A stretch of DNA of 64,000 nt from Magnetospirillum sp. XM-1 (lineage in GTDB: Bacteria; Pseudomonadota; Alphaproteobacteria; Rhodospirillales; Magnetospirillaceae). The stretch spans positions 3,376,001 through 3,440,000 of the forward strand of contig NZ_LN997848.1 of the NCBI RefSeq assembly GCF_001511835.1. Direction: 5' to 3'. Of this stretch, positions 1-9,986 are shown in pieces (position 1 is the first letter of the stretch; every line of letters begins with the position of its first letter). The position numbers and the translations under genes were made by a program. The notes under the pieces are model-generated. The model made no database searches. It was not told where the DNA came from and saw only the letters and a list, made by a program, of their open reading frames with translations.

Positions 1-2
1 GC

Positions 3-191
3 GCCGGCCTGCGGGCGGTGTTCGACCTTTCCGACCTTGCCGACAGCCGCTTCGTCATCGCCACCGGCCAGTCGGGCAACCCGCTGTCGCGCCACTACGC
101 CGACATGCTGCCGGCATGGAGCGTCAACCGCCTCTACCGCCTGGGACTGGACAGCAAGCGTTCGGTGCTGGTGCTGGAACGGGGACGGTAG
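3..191 (+). CDS. Penicillin acylase family protein, C-terminal fragment (5' end outside window)
   Basis: The first 62 readable codons end in TAG. They contain the segment VFDLSDLADSRFVIATGQSG followed by N-P-L-S-x-H-Y and a tryptophan. This resembles the conserved tail of penicillin acylase/amidase family Ntn hydrolases, where a TGQSGNP..S.HY block precedes the C-terminus of the beta subunit. Such enzymes are usually periplasmic and hydrolyse amide bonds of acylated substrates, including acyl-homoserine lactones in some members. The catalytic N-terminal serine and signal peptide are outside the window, so substrate cannot be judged. The family assignment rests on a short tail only. Confidence 0.6.
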   Translation, partial: AGLRAVFDLSDLADSRFVIATGQSGNPLSRHYADMLPAWSVNRLYRLGLDSKRSVLVLERGR

Positions 192-195
192 GGCC

Positions 196-699
196 TTACA
201 CCACGTCGGTGAGCGAGGACGCGGCCGGATCCATGTAGCTGCCGCGGAAGTAGACCAGCGGGTTGCCCCCTTCCTGGTGCTTCAGCTTCTCGACCTTGCC
301 GATGAAGATCTGATGGTCGCCACCGTCGACGACGTTGACCAGCGAGCATTCCAGGCTGGCCAGGCACCCCGACAGAATGGGCACGCCGCTGTTCCAGGTG
401 GTGGTGGGCACGCCCTGCCACTTGTCCTCGGAACGGCTGGCGAAGCGGATGGACAGGTCGCGCTGGCGCTCGGACAGGATGTTGATGGCGAAGTGGCCGA
501 AGCCCTTGAACGCCTCGATGCTGGAGGTGGAATTGCCCAGGCAGAACAGCACCAGCGGCGGGTCCAGCGACAGGGACGAGAACGCGCTGACCGTGACCCC
601 CACCGGCTCCCGAGATTGGGGGGTCAGGGTGGTGACCACCGTGACGCCGGAGGCGAAGCAGCCCAAAGTCTTGCGAAAGGAACGGGGGTCAAGGGACAT
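196..699 (-). CDS. Flavin reductase-like domain protein (FMN-binding split barrel)
   Basis: A 167-residue protein with the pattern of the flavin reductase family: DPRSFRKTLGCFASGVTVVTT at the N-terminus, then VGVTVSAFSSLSLDPPLVLFCL and a mid-region HFAINIL followed by a buried G-C-L-A-x-L-E-C block. Members bind FMN and use NAD(P)H to supply reduced flavin to two-component monooxygenases. A longer reading from TTG at 825 exists, but the family alignment begins at MSLDPRSF, so ATG at 699 is chosen although no strong Shine-Dalgarno precedes it. It converges on the penicillin-acylase-like gene. No partner oxygenase is adjacent, so the physiological substrate is unknown. Confidence 0.78.
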   Translation of the reverse strand: MSLDPRSFRKTLGCFASGVTVVTTLTPQSREPVGVTVSAFSSLSLDPPLVLFCLGNSTSSIEAFKGFGHFAINILSERQRDLSIRFASRSEDKWQGVPTTTWNSGVPILSGCLASLECSLVNVVDGGDHQIFIGKVEKLKHQEGGNPLVYFRGSYMDPAASSLTDVV

Positions 700-909
700 G
701 AACGGCTCGGTATCACTGGGGGCGGGATTCGAATTTAAAAGCCTTCCACCGCCCAGGTCAAATGCGCCATTACCCTTCTCGCGGAAAAAGAGACGCTTTT
801 GATCACGAGAAGGCAGTTGACTCAAGACATGGAGGAGGAATTATAGCATTCTCCGTGGTAAGGAGATGATCTGCCCATCCCCCCTCGGGATGGCGTCCAG
901 GGGAAGTGA

Positions 910-1770
910 ATGTTCGCAATCATCGGCATCGTCGTGACATTCGTCAGCGTCATCGGCGGTTATGCTGCACCCGGCGGCCATCTGGGCGTTCTGTTCCAGC
1001 CCTTCGAATGGCTGATCATCATCGGCGCGGCGGTCGGCTCGCTGCTGCTCGGCAACCCCAAATCCACCATCGTCGGCATCGGCAAGAATATCGGCCTGGT
1101 GTTCAAGGGCGCCCATCACGGCAAGGACGATTACATCGAATTGCTGTCGGTTCTGTACGCGGTGTTCAAGCTGGCCAAGACCAAGGGCGACCTGGCGCTG
1201 GAAAGCCACGTGGAAAAGCCCGATGAAAGCCCGCTGTTCGGCAAGTTCCCCAAGTTCAGCTCCGACCACCACACGCGGACGTTCTTCTGCGACTACCTGC
1301 GTCTGCTGACTCTCGGCACCAGCAACGCCCACGAGTTGGAATCCATCATCGACGGCGAGCTGGAAGCCCACCACAAGCACTATCACGAGATCGCCCACGC
1401 GGTGAACCTGATGGGCGACGCCATGCCGGCTCTGGGCATCGTGGCGGCGGTGCTGGGCGTCATTCACACCATGGGCTCCATCACCGAGCCGCCGGAAGTG
1501 CTGGGCCATCTGATCGGCGCGGCGCTGGTGGGCACCTTCTCGGGCGTGCTGATCTCCTACGCCTTCATCGCGCCCATCGCCCGCAACATGCAGATGTGCT
1601 TCGATTCCGACCATTATTATTTCCTGGCCATCAAGGCCGGGCTGCTGGGACACATGCAGGGCTACGCGCCGCAGGTGTCCATCGAATTCGCCCGCAAGAT
1701 CCTGCCCGACGAGCTGCGCCCGACCTTCCAGGAACTGGAAGAGACCGTCACCAACCTGCCGCCCGACTGA
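910..1770 (+). CDS. motA: Flagellar motor stator protein MotA
   Basis: This 286-residue inner-membrane protein forms the proton channel of the flagellar stator with MotB. Four membrane segments can be drawn at about 2-20, 31-49, 172-188 and 198-222. The conserved prolines P173 (in PALGIVAAVLG) and P222 (in APIAR) fall at the same positions as the functional prolines of E. coli MotA. The long cytoplasmic loop between segments 2 and 3 carries the charged region that contacts FliG. A GGGGAAG Shine-Dalgarno lies just before the ATG. motB follows after 19 bases, so the two are co-transcribed. Confidence 0.95.
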   Translation: MFAIIGIVVTFVSVIGGYAAPGGHLGVLFQPFEWLIIIGAAVGSLLLGNPKSTIVGIGKNIGLVFKGAHHGKDDYIELLSVLYAVFKLAKTKGDLALESHVEKPDESPLFGKFPKFSSDHHTRTFFCDYLRLLTLGTSNAHELESIIDGELEAHHKHYHEIAHAVNLMGDAMPALGIVAAVLGVIHTMGSITEPPEVLGHLIGAALVGTFSGVLISYAFIAPIARNMQMCFDSDHYYFLAIKAGLLGHMQGYAPQVSIEFARKILPDELRPTFQELEETVTNLPPD

Positions 1771-1789
1771 TCCATAGGAGCAGCTGGAC

Positions 1790-2824
1790 ATGGCGGAAGG
1801 CGGTCAGCAGATCATCATCAAACGGGTCAAGAAGGTGGCCGGCGGCGCCCATGGCGGCGCCTGGAAGGTGGCCTATGCCGACTTCGTGACCGCCATGATG
1901 GCCTTCTTCCTGCTGCTGTGGCTGCTCAACGCCGTCACCGAGGAGCAGCTGACCGGCGTGTCCAACTATTTCGCCCCCACCATGGCGTCGAAGAGCGCGT
2001 CCGGCGCCGGCGGCCTGCTGGGCGGCAAGGTGATCGGCGAAGGCGCCCAGGTCTCCAACACCTCCTCGCCCACCCTGGTGCAGCATCTGCCCCCCGCCTC
2101 CATCGGCCCGGGCGGCGAGGACCTGACCGGGTCCAAGGAATTCGAGCCCGAGAATCCCGGCGAAAGCAATCAGGGGCCCGGCCAGGGCGCCGGACAGGGC
2201 GAAGGACAGGGGGCGGGCCAGGGCAAGGACCGCGCCGGCATGTCCGAGCAGGAATTCAAGGAAGCCCAGGCCCAGCGCGAGCAGCAGAAGTTCGACAAGG
2301 CCAAGGAAGTGCTGGAAGGCGCCATGAAGGGCATTCCCGAGATGAAGCAGTTCCAGGGCTCCATGCTGGTGGACAACACGCCCGAGGGCCTGCGCATCCA
2401 GATCACCGATCAGGAAGGCCTGGCCATGTTCCCGTCGGGCTCGAGCGCGCCTTACGGCCACACCCGGGCCATGCTCGACCTGGTGTCGCGCGTGGTGCGC
2501 CAGTTGCCCGACAACCGCATCGCCATTTCCGGCCACACCGATTCCGTTCCGTTCCGCGATCCCTCCGGCTACACCAATTGGGAATTGTCCGCCGACCGTG
2601 CCCTGGCGGCCCGGCGCGCCCTGATCAATTCCGGCGTGCCGGAAAGCCGCATCGACCGCATCGTCGGCCGCGCCGATCAGGAGCCGCTGGAAAAGAACGA
2701 TCCCAAGGGACTGCGCAACCGCCGCATCAGTATCATCTTGCTGCGCGAGAACGACCTGGGGCCGGTGGATTCCCAGTCGCTGTCGGTTCCCATGAAGGGC
2801 GCCGCGCCGCCGGCCCGACGCTAG
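1790..2824 (+). CDS. motB: Flagellar motor stator protein MotB
   Basis: A 344-residue MotB. The N-terminal membrane segment (about 28-48) carries the proton-accepting aspartate D31 in AYADFVTAMMAFFLLLWLL, equivalent to D32 of E. coli. Residues about 205-325 form an OmpA-type peptidoglycan-binding domain with GHTDSVPF at 248-255 and NWELSADRALAARR from 263. Between them lies a Gly/Gln repeat of G-x-GQG units (about 128-146) and a charged helical stretch, probably the plug/linker. It follows motA by 19 bases with a weak Shine-Dalgarno and completes the stator operon. Confidence 0.95.
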   Translation: MAEGGQQIIIKRVKKVAGGAHGGAWKVAYADFVTAMMAFFLLLWLLNAVTEEQLTGVSNYFAPTMASKSASGAGGLLGGKVIGEGAQVSNTSSPTLVQHLPPASIGPGGEDLTGSKEFEPENPGESNQGPGQGAGQGEGQGAGQGKDRAGMSEQEFKEAQAQREQQKFDKAKEVLEGAMKGIPEMKQFQGSMLVDNTPEGLRIQITDQEGLAMFPSGSSAPYGHTRAMLDLVSRVVRQLPDNRIAISGHTDSVPFRDPSGYTNWELSADRALAARRALINSGVPESRIDRIVGRADQEPLEKNDPKGLRNRRISIILLRENDLGPVDSQSLSVPMKGAAPPARR

Positions 2825-2833
2825 GTGGCCGCC

Positions 2834-3355
2834 ATGGCCAACCCGCCCACTCCATTCTCGCGCATCATCGACCACGCCCCGGAATGGAACGACCCCTGGG
2901 GCCAGCCCCGCTACTACATGGGCATCACCATCCGGCGCATCTACGCCTATTGCATCGATCTGGTGGTGGTCGCCCTGCTGATCGGCATGATGTGGATGGC
3001 CGCCATCATCCTGGGCGCGCTGACGCTGGGCCTGTTGTGGCCGGTGATGATGCTGGCCATGGCGCTGACGCCCATCGCCTACCATACCCTGACCATCGGC
3101 GGAAAGCGGGCGGCCACGCTGGGCATGCGGGCGGCCAACATCCGGGTGATGTCGGTGGGCGCCAACGCCTTTGACGACAATGGGCGCCCCAGCCTGTTGC
3201 AGGCCGCCATCCAGACGGCGTGCTTCTACGGCTCGGTGGCGGTGACCGGCTCGCTGATTCTGCTGGTCGCCCTGTTCAATCCCCGGCGCCGGACCGTACA
3301 CGACATGCTGGCCGGCACCGTGGTGGTCAACGATCCCGCCCAATGGGGCGGCTGA
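2834..3355 (+). CDS. RDD family membrane protein
   Basis: A 173-residue integral membrane protein of the RDD family. The signature is seen in RRIYAYCIDLVVVALLIGMMW, with the Arg and the first Asp of the family, and late in the chain NPRRRTVHDMLAGTVVV. About three membrane helices are visible. The function of RDD proteins is generally unknown; a few are linked to Na+/H+ exchange. The reading frame opens with GTG at 2825, directly after the motB stop, but ATG at 2834 is preferred because the overlapping TAGGTGG can serve as ribosome site. Its position implies co-transcription with motAB, though no flagellar role is established. Confidence 0.8.
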   Translation: MANPPTPFSRIIDHAPEWNDPWGQPRYYMGITIRRIYAYCIDLVVVALLIGMMWMAAIILGALTLGLLWPVMMLAMALTPIAYHTLTIGGKRAATLGMRAANIRVMSVGANAFDDNGRPSLLQAAIQTACFYGSVAVTGSLILLVALFNPRRRTVHDMLAGTVVVNDPAQWGG

Positions 3356-3459
3356 ATCGGGGGGGCTGGTGACGGCGGTCGCCGCCTCCTATATGTGAGA
3401 TGCCAATTTATGCAGGAAGCTGGGCGGTTCGCCCGGAAAGTGACGGATAGCGGATTTCC

Positions 3460-4188
3460 ATGGATCATTTTCCTCTCAAGCGGCCACACTTCTTCTTCAC
3501 CACGGCGCCCCTGCCCTGTCCGTACGTGTCCGGCCGCCTCGAGCGCAAGATCGTCACCGAGTTGAACGGCAGCGACGCCGACACCCTGCACGAGGCGCTG
3601 TCGCGCGCCGGCTTCCGCCGCAGCCATTCCATCGCCTACACCCCGGCCTGCCCCGGCTGCAGCGCCTGCGTCCCTGTGCGCATCGTGGCCAATGGCTTCA
3701 GCCCCGACCGCACCATGCGCAAGGTGGTCCGCGCCAATGGCGGGCTGGTGGCGCGCATCGTTCCGGCCCGCGCCACCGCCGACCAGTTCCGCCTGTTCGC
3801 CCGCTACCAGGAATCCCGGCATTCGGGCGGCGACATGGCGCTGATGGGCTTTTACGACTACCGCTCCATGGTCGAGGACAGCCCCATCGACACCTTCATC
3901 GTCGAATTCCGCGATTCCGAGGGCAATCTGGCGGCCGCCTGCCTGGCCGACCGCATGAGCGACGGCCTGTCGGCGGTCTATTCCTTCTTCGATCCCGATC
4001 TCGCGGCCCGCAGCCTGGGCACCTACATGGTGCTGTGGCTGGTGGAGGAAGCGCGCCGCCTCGGTCTGCCCTACGTCTATCTCGGCTACTGGATCGCCGA
4101 AAGCCGCAAGATGTCCTACAAGACCCGCTACCAGCCGCTGGAGGCCTTCGGCCCCGACGGATGGAAGCTGCTGGACGTGGAAGACTGA
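3460..4188 (+). CDS. bpt: Aspartate/glutamate leucyltransferase (N-end rule)
   Basis: A 242-residue leucyl/arginyl-tRNA-protein transferase of the bacterial Bpt/ATE type, which adds leucine from Leu-tRNA to N-terminal Asp or Glu and marks proteins for ClpAP degradation. The N-terminal ATE domain includes CPYVSGR (from C20) and the cysteine cluster CPGCSACVPVRI (C64, C67, C70). The C-terminal GNAT-like half shows FFDPDLAARSLGTYMVL and the strongly conserved tail GYWIAESRKMSYKTRYQPLE. Length matches the family. A 104-base gap separates it from the RDD gene. The name bpt is used because bacterial two-domain members prefer leucine; this was not tested here. Confidence 0.93.
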   Translation: MDHFPLKRPHFFFTTAPLPCPYVSGRLERKIVTELNGSDADTLHEALSRAGFRRSHSIAYTPACPGCSACVPVRIVANGFSPDRTMRKVVRANGGLVARIVPARATADQFRLFARYQESRHSGGDMALMGFYDYRSMVEDSPIDTFIVEFRDSEGNLAAACLADRMSDGLSAVYSFFDPDLAARSLGTYMVLWLVEEARRLGLPYVYLGYWIAESRKMSYKTRYQPLEAFGPDGWKLLDVED

Positions 4189-4302
4189 GTTCGGAAGTCC
4201 ACAATTGGCCCCTTCCTGCAGGCATGCCATCATTTTAGGGGGAATCGGCGCGATAAGCCGGGCTTCCGGAAGAAACGACAGGAATATCGGGAGGATTCCG
4301 CG

Positions 4303-4866
4303 TTGAAACCACTATTGGCACTCAGCTCGTTCATTGACGGAATCAATGAGCGGGTCGGGCGGAGCGTCTACTGGCTGATCCTCGTCATGGTGATCGTCAG
4401 TTCCGGCAACGCCACCTACCGCTACATCTTCTCCAACAGCTCCAATGCCTGGCTCGAGGTCCAGTGGTACCTGTTCGCCACGGTGTTCCTACTGTGCTCC
4501 GGCTACACCCTGTTGAAGAACGAGCATATCCGCATCGACGTCATCTGCGGCCGCCTGCCGCGCCGGACCCAGATCTGGATCGACATTCTGGGAACCCTGT
4601 TCTTCCTGTTCCCCATGGTCTTGCTGATCCTGGTCCTGTCCTGGCCCATGTTCATGAAGTCCTTCACCATGATGGAGATGTCGTCCGATGCCGGCGGCCT
4701 GATCCGCTGGCCGGTGAAGCTGATGATTCCCCTGGGTTTCTCGCTGCTGATGCTGCAAGGCGTGTCGGAGCTGATCAAGAAGATCGGCATCCTGACCGGT
4801 GATGTCGCCGACCCCGGCGACCACGGCCACCACCACCACACCTCGGCGGACGGAGAAGCGGTATGA
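4303..4866 (+). CDS. dctQ: TRAP transporter small permease (DctQ-type)
   Basis: A 187-residue small membrane subunit of a tripartite ATP-independent periplasmic (TRAP) transporter. Four hydrophobic helices are visible, with the family landmarks NAWLEVQWYLFATVFLL and HIRIDVI. The C-terminus is His-rich (HGHHHHTS). The start is TTG at 4303: a GGGAGGA Shine-Dalgarno lies 7 bases upstream and no ATG fits. It overlaps dctM by four bases (ATGA), so translation is probably coupled. The periplasmic partner is likely the convergent gene at 6386-7480, an inference from proximity. Confidence 0.9.
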   Translation: MKPLLALSSFIDGINERVGRSVYWLILVMVIVSSGNATYRYIFSNSSNAWLEVQWYLFATVFLLCSGYTLLKNEHIRIDVICGRLPRRTQIWIDILGTLFFLFPMVLLILVLSWPMFMKSFTMMEMSSDAGGLIRWPVKLMIPLGFSLLMLQGVSELIKKIGILTGDVADPGDHGHHHHTSADGEAV

Positions 4867-6323
4867 CCCAATTCCTGATCGCCAACATGGCGCCGCTGAT
4901 GTTCGCGGCGCTGGTGTTCTTCCTGCTGATCGGCTACCCGGTGGCCTTCGCCCTGGCGGCCAACGGCATCGTCTTCGGGCTGCTCGGCGTCGAACTGGGG
5001 CTGCTGCATGTCAGCCTGTTCCAGGCCCTGCCCGAGCGCGTGTTCGGCATCATGCGCAACGACACCCTGCTGGCCATTCCGTTCTTCACCTTCATGGGTC
5101 TGATCCTCGAACGATCAGGCATGGCCGAGGACCTGCTGGACACCATCGGCCAGCTGTTCGGCCCCATCCGCGGCGGCCTGGCCTATGCGGTAGTCTTCGT
5201 CGGCGCCCTGCTGGCGGCGACCACCGGCGTGGTGGCGGCGTCGGTGATTTCCATGGGCCTGATCTCGCTGCCCATCATGCTGCGCTACGGCTATGACCGC
5301 CGGGTGGCGTCCGGCGTCATCGCCGCCTCGGGCACATTGGCCCAGATCATCCCGCCATCCCTGGTCCTCATCATCATGGCCGACCAGTTGGGCCGTTCGG
5401 TGGGCGACATGTACCAGGGCGCCTTCCTCCCCGGCTTCGTGCTGACCGGCCTTTATGCCGGCTTCATCTTCCTGGTCACCATGATCAAGCCGGACTTCGC
5501 CCCGGCCCTGCCGCCCGAGGCCCGCTCCTTACGCGGCATGGCCCTGCTGGTGCGCACCGTGACCTGCCTGGTGCCCCCGCTGATCCTGATCTTCCTGGTG
5601 CTGGGCACCATCTTCATCGGCGTCGCCACTCCCACGGAAGGCGGCGCCATGGGCGCGGCCGGCGCCATGATCCTGGCGCTGATGAAGCGCAAGCTGGACT
5701 GGGCCCTGATGCGCCAGGCCATGGACACCACCGCCAAGCTGTCGTGCTTCGTGGTGTTCATCCTGGTGGGCTCCACCGTGTTCGGCCTGGTGTTCCGCGG
5801 CGTCAACGGCGATTTGTGGGTCGAGCACCTGCTGACCGGCCTGCCGGGCGGCAAGCTGGGATTCCTGATCGTCGTCAACGTCTTGATGTTCGTGCTGGCC
5901 TTCTTCCTCGATTTCTTCGAGTTGGCCTTCATCCTGGTTCCCCTGCTGGGACCGGTGGCCGAAAAGCTGGGCATCGACCTGATCTGGTTCGGCGTGCTGC
6001 TGGGCGTCAACATGCAGACCTCGTTCATGCACCCGCCCTTCGGCTTCGCGCTGTTCTACCTGCGCAGCGTGGCGCCCAAGACCGATTACGTGGACAAGAT
6101 CACCGGCAAGCTGACGCCCAAGATCACCACCGGCCAGATCTACTGGGGCGCCGTTCCGTTCGTGATCATCCAGATCATCATGGTCGGCCTGGTCATCGCC
6201 TTTCCCGACCTGGTCACCGGCGGCATCGACAAGGCCGCCGACATCGACACCTCGAAAATCCAGATCGAGGTGCCGCAGGGCGAGTTCGGCGGCGGCATGT
6301 ATGGCGGCCCCGACAGCAAGTAA
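4863..6323 (+). CDS. dctM: TRAP transporter large permease (DctM-type)
   Basis: A 486-residue polytopic membrane protein, the ion-coupled transport subunit of a TRAP system. Features include the start LFAALVFFLLIGYPVAFALAANGIVFG, the motif GVVAASVISMGLISLPIMLRYGYD, and the scoop-loop region SGTLAQIIPPSLVLIIMADQ typical of the DctM superfamily. About 12-14 hydrophobic helices are visible. The protein is longer than many DctM proteins (about 425 residues); the extra length is partly in the last loop and tail, as in the alpha-keto acid/mannitol-type subgroup. It starts within the dctQ stop codon and ends just before an intrinsic terminator. Confidence 0.93.
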   Translation: MTQFLIANMAPLMFAALVFFLLIGYPVAFALAANGIVFGLLGVELGLLHVSLFQALPERVFGIMRNDTLLAIPFFTFMGLILERSGMAEDLLDTIGQLFGPIRGGLAYAVVFVGALLAATTGVVAASVISMGLISLPIMLRYGYDRRVASGVIAASGTLAQIIPPSLVLIIMADQLGRSVGDMYQGAFLPGFVLTGLYAGFIFLVTMIKPDFAPALPPEARSLRGMALLVRTVTCLVPPLILIFLVLGTIFIGVATPTEGGAMGAAGAMILALMKRKLDWALMRQAMDTTAKLSCFVVFILVGSTVFGLVFRGVNGDLWVEHLLTGLPGGKLGFLIVVNVLMFVLAFFLDFFELAFILVPLLGPVAEKLGIDLIWFGVLLGVNMQTSFMHPPFGFALFYLRSVAPKTDYVDKITGKLTPKITTGQIYWGAVPFVIIQIIMVGLVIAFPDLVTGGIDKAADIDTSKIQIEVPQGEFGGGMYGGPDSK

Positions 6324-6335
6324 CGGAGCAACGAA

Positions 6336-6365
6336 AAAGCCCCGCACCTTCCGGTGCGGGGCTTT
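6336..6365. terminator. Bidirectional intrinsic terminator between dctM and dctP
   Basis: A perfect 13-bp inverted repeat (AAAGCCCCGCACC / GGTGCGGGGCTTT) with a TTCC loop, A-rich on the left and T-rich on the right. It sits between convergent genes 12 bases after the dctM stop and 21 bases before the dctP stop, so it can end transcripts in both directions. Confidence 0.9.
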
Positions 6366-6385
6366 CCTTTTGCGGTTTCCCGAGA

Positions 6386-7504
<1,119 letters not shown>

Positions 7505-7512
7505 TTACCGGT

Positions 7513-7524
7513 TGATCCGGATCA
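7513..7524. promoter_or_regulatory. Perfect 12-bp palindrome upstream of dctP (possible operator)
   Basis: TGATCCGGATCA is an exact palindrome 33 bases upstream of the dctP start codon. On the minus strand it directly follows a GGATAAT sequence that could be a -10 element. A repressor bound here would block dctP transcription; no regulator is identified. Confidence 0.35.
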
Positions 7525-7572
7525 GGTGGAAATTATCCTACACCAATGCAAGGGGGACGCAACGCGACGGCC

Positions 7573-7590
7573 ATTACGGAAAACCGTAAT
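7573..7590. promoter_or_regulatory. Perfect 7-4-7 inverted repeat upstream of dctP
   Basis: ATTACGG-AAAA-CCGTAAT, an exact inverted repeat about 95 bases upstream of the dctP start and between dctP and the repeat at 7621. Its symmetry and AT-rich centre fit a dimeric regulator site, but no known consensus was matched. Confidence 0.3.
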
Positions 7591-7620
7591 ATCCCATCCA
7601 GGGACACCCGTTCCACCGTC

Positions 7621-7701
7621 GTCATCGCCGGACTTGATCCGGCGATCCACGCGGTGCCGCCTAAAAAGGCGTGGATGGGCGGGACAAGCCCGGCCATGAC
7701 G
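7621..7701. repeat. 81-bp dispersed palindromic repeat, copy 1
   Basis: Starts GTCATCGCCGGACTTGATCC and ends in CGGCCATGACG; the two ends form an imperfect inverted repeat. It matches the element at 16196-16276 at 75 of 81 positions by eye. It sits 11 bases beyond the parC stop codon, where its hairpin could act as terminator or mRNA stabiliser. Such elements are common between genes in alphaproteobacteria. Confidence 0.8.
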
Positions 7702-7711
7702 TCTTGGATAT

Positions 7712-9934
7712 TCAGGAGAACCGGTTATTCCTGGGGAATCCGGTGGGCGGCAGGCGGCCGACCGAGGCGCGCTTGCCCAGCCAGGGGGTAAGGTCGGCTT
7801 CGGTGCGGGTGCGCTCGCCCAGCGGCCAACTCAGGCCCTCGGCCAGGGTGAAGACCTTGATGTCGGCCATGCCGCCGTCGCGGTACTTCTGCAAGATGAC
7901 GCCCCTGCCCCGGCTCATCACCGGAATCTCGTCCGCCATGAACACCAGCAGCTTGCGGTTCTCGCCGATGACGGCGACGGCGTCGCCCTCGAAGGGAAGG
8001 CAGAACTTGGCCTTTTCACCGTCGGCGCAGTTGAGGACCATCTTGCCCGCCCGCGTCTGGGCCAGGACTTCGTTCTCCTCGACCACGAAGCCGCGATCGG
8101 AATTGGTGGCCAGCAGCAGCTTGCGCCCGGGCTTGTGGACCAGCACGGCGGCGATGTCCACGTCACCAGCCAGATCGATCATCAGGCGCAAGGGCTCGCC
8201 ATGGCCGCGGCCCGACGGCAGCTTATCGCCGCCGATGGTGTAGAAGCGCCCGTCGGTGGCGAAGATCAGGATCTTGTCGGTGGTCCAGGCCTTGAGCAGG
8301 AATCCCAGCTGGTCGCCTTCCTTGAACTTGAGCGCGTCGGGATTGTCGGAATGACCCTTGAGCGCCCTGATCCAGCCCTTCTCGGACAGCACCATGGTGA
8401 TGGCTTCGCGCTCCACATAGGCCTCGATGGGCACCACCACGGCGGAAGGGGCGTCGCCCAGCTCCGTGCGGCGCTTGCCCAGCTGGGTGTGGCCGCCGAA
8501 GGCCTTGCGGGTCTCGGCCACCTGGGCAGCGATGGCGGCCCAACGGCGGGATTCGTCGGCCAGCAGCGCCTCGAGATCGGCCTTCTCCGCCGACAATTCG
8601 GCGTGCTCGGTCTTGATCTCCAGCTCCTGCAGCTTGTTCAAGGAGCGCAGCCGCATATTGAGGATGGCCTCGGCCTGCACCTCGGACAGCTTGAAGGTCT
8701 TGATCAGCTCGGCCTTGGGCTCGTCGGCGAAGCGGATGATCTTGATGACCTTGTCGAGGTCGGCATAGACCTTGAGGAATCCTTCCAGCACCTCCAGGCG
8801 CTTGGCGATCTTTTCCAGCCGGTGCCGGGCGCGGCGTTCCAGCACCACCATGCGGTGGTCGAGGAAGGCGCGCAGCACCTCCTTGAGGTTCATGACGCGC
8901 GGCACCGCCTGCGCGTCAAGCACGTTCATGTTGAGCGAGAAGCGCGATTCCAGATCGGTCTGGCGGAACAGCTGCTCCATCACCAGTTCGGCCTCGACGG
9001 TGCGGTTGCGGGGCTCCAGCACGAGGCGGATGTCCTCGGCGGATTCGTCACGGATGTCGGCCAGCAGCGGCAGCTTCTTCTCGGACAGAAGCTCGGCGAT
9101 CTTCTCGATCAGCTTGGCCTTCTGCACCTGATAGGGAATCTCGGTGATGACGATCTGGTACAGCCCGTGGGACAGCTTCTCCACCGCCCACTTGGCCCGC
9201 ACGCGGAAGGCGCCCTTGCCGGTGCGGTAGGCCTCGGTGATGGCCGCGCTGGTCTCCACCAGCACGCCGCCGGTGGGGAAATCGGGGCCGGGCATGTGGG
9301 CGATCAGCTCGTCCACGTCGCATTCCGGCTTGGCGATCAGATGGTCGAGCGCGTCGCAGATCTCGCCCAGATTATGGGGCGGAATGCTGGTCGCCATGCC
9401 CACCGCGATGCCCGCCGAGCCATTGGCCAGCAGGTTGGGGATGGCCGACGGCATGACCACCGGCTCTTCCTCGGTGCCGTCATAGGTGGGGCGGAAATCG
9501 ACGCAATCCTCGTCGAGCCCTTCCATCAGGGCGGCGGCCACCTCGGTCAGCTTGGCCTCGGTGTAACGCATGGCGGCCGCGTTATCGCCGTCGATATTGC
9601 CGAAATTGCCCTGGCCTTCCACCAGGGGATAGCGCACGGCGAAATCCTGGGCCAGACGCACCAGGGTGTCGTAGACCGCCACGTCGCCGTGGGGATGGTA
9701 CTTACCGATGACGTCGCCGACCACGCGGGCGCACTTCTTGAAGCCGCCGCTGGGGTCCAGCTTCAACTGGCGCATGGCGAACAGCAGGCGGCGATGCACC
9801 GGCTTCAACCCGTCGCGCACATCGGGCAGCGAGCGCGACACGATGGTGGACATGGCATAGGCGAGATAGCGCTCGCCCAAGGCCTCGGCAAGCGGCGTCT
9901 CGCGGATTTCGCCGGTCACGGCGGGTTGGGTCAT
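7712..9934 (-). CDS. parC: DNA topoisomerase IV subunit A
   Basis: A 740-residue type IIA topoisomerase breakage-reunion subunit, which with ParE decatenates daughter chromosomes. The N-terminus [34 protein letters not shown] is typical ParC. The catalytic tyrosine is Y124 in [11 protein letters not shown], and GKYHPHGD (77-84) marks the helix next to the quinolone pocket. The C-terminal domain has degenerate beta-propeller blades and lacks the full GyrA box, favouring ParC over GyrA; the length also fits alphaproteobacterial ParC. Residue 85, where E. coli ParC has Ser80, is valine. The gene stands alone, with 52 bases to the TetR gene upstream. Confidence 0.95.
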   Translation of the reverse strand: MTQPAVTGEIRETPLAEALGERYLAYAMSTIVSRSLPDVRDGLKPVHRRLLFAMRQLKLDPSGGFKKCARVVGDVIGKYHPHGDVAVYDTLVRLAQDFAVRYPLVEGQGNFGNIDGDNAAAMRYTEAKLTEVAAALMEGLDEDCVDFRPTYDGTEEEPVVMPSAIPNLLANGSAGIAVGMATSIPPHNLGEICDALDHLIAKPECDVDELIAHMPGPDFPTGGVLVETSAAITEAYRTGKGAFRVRAKWAVEKLSHGLYQIVITEIPYQVQKAKLIEKIAELLSEKKLPLLADIRDESAEDIRLVLEPRNRTVEAELVMEQLFRQTDLESRFSLNMNVLDAQAVPRVMNLKEVLRAFLDHRMVVLERRARHRLEKIAKRLEVLEGFLKVYADLDKVIKIIRFADEPKAELIKTFKLSEVQAEAILNMRLRSLNKLQELEIKTEHAELSAEKADLEALLADESRRWAAIAAQVAETRKAFGGHTQLGKRRTELGDAPSAVVVPIEAYVEREAITMVLSEKGWIRALKGHSDNPDALKFKEGDQLGFLLKAWTTDKILIFATDGRFYTIGGDKLPSGRGHGEPLRLMIDLAGDVDIAAVLVHKPGRKLLLATNSDRGFVVEENEVLAQTRAGKMVLNCADGEKAKFCLPFEGDAVAVIGENRKLLVFMADEIPVMSRGRGVILQKYRDGGMADIKVFTLAEGLSWPLGERTRTEADLTPWLGKRASVGRLPPTGFPRNNRFS

Positions 9935-9986
9935 TACAGTCCTCTGGCTTTTGAAGCCAGATATAGTACCCGATGGGCCGCCAACG

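Noticed and set aside
705..735. tRNA T-arm-like GATTCGAAT sequence upstream of the flavin reductase gene
   Set aside because: No cloverleaf, anticodon stem or acceptor stem could be built around it.
841..1791. Long minus-strand open frame antisense to motA, and many similar antisense frames elsewhere
   Set aside because: Composition (His/Gln/Gly/Ala-rich) and lack of homology show shadow frames caused by high GC.
4200..4220. Sigma-54-like TTGGCCCCTTCCTGCAGG before dctQ
   Set aside because: GG-to-GC spacing is nine bases, one too few, and the -24 box is poor.
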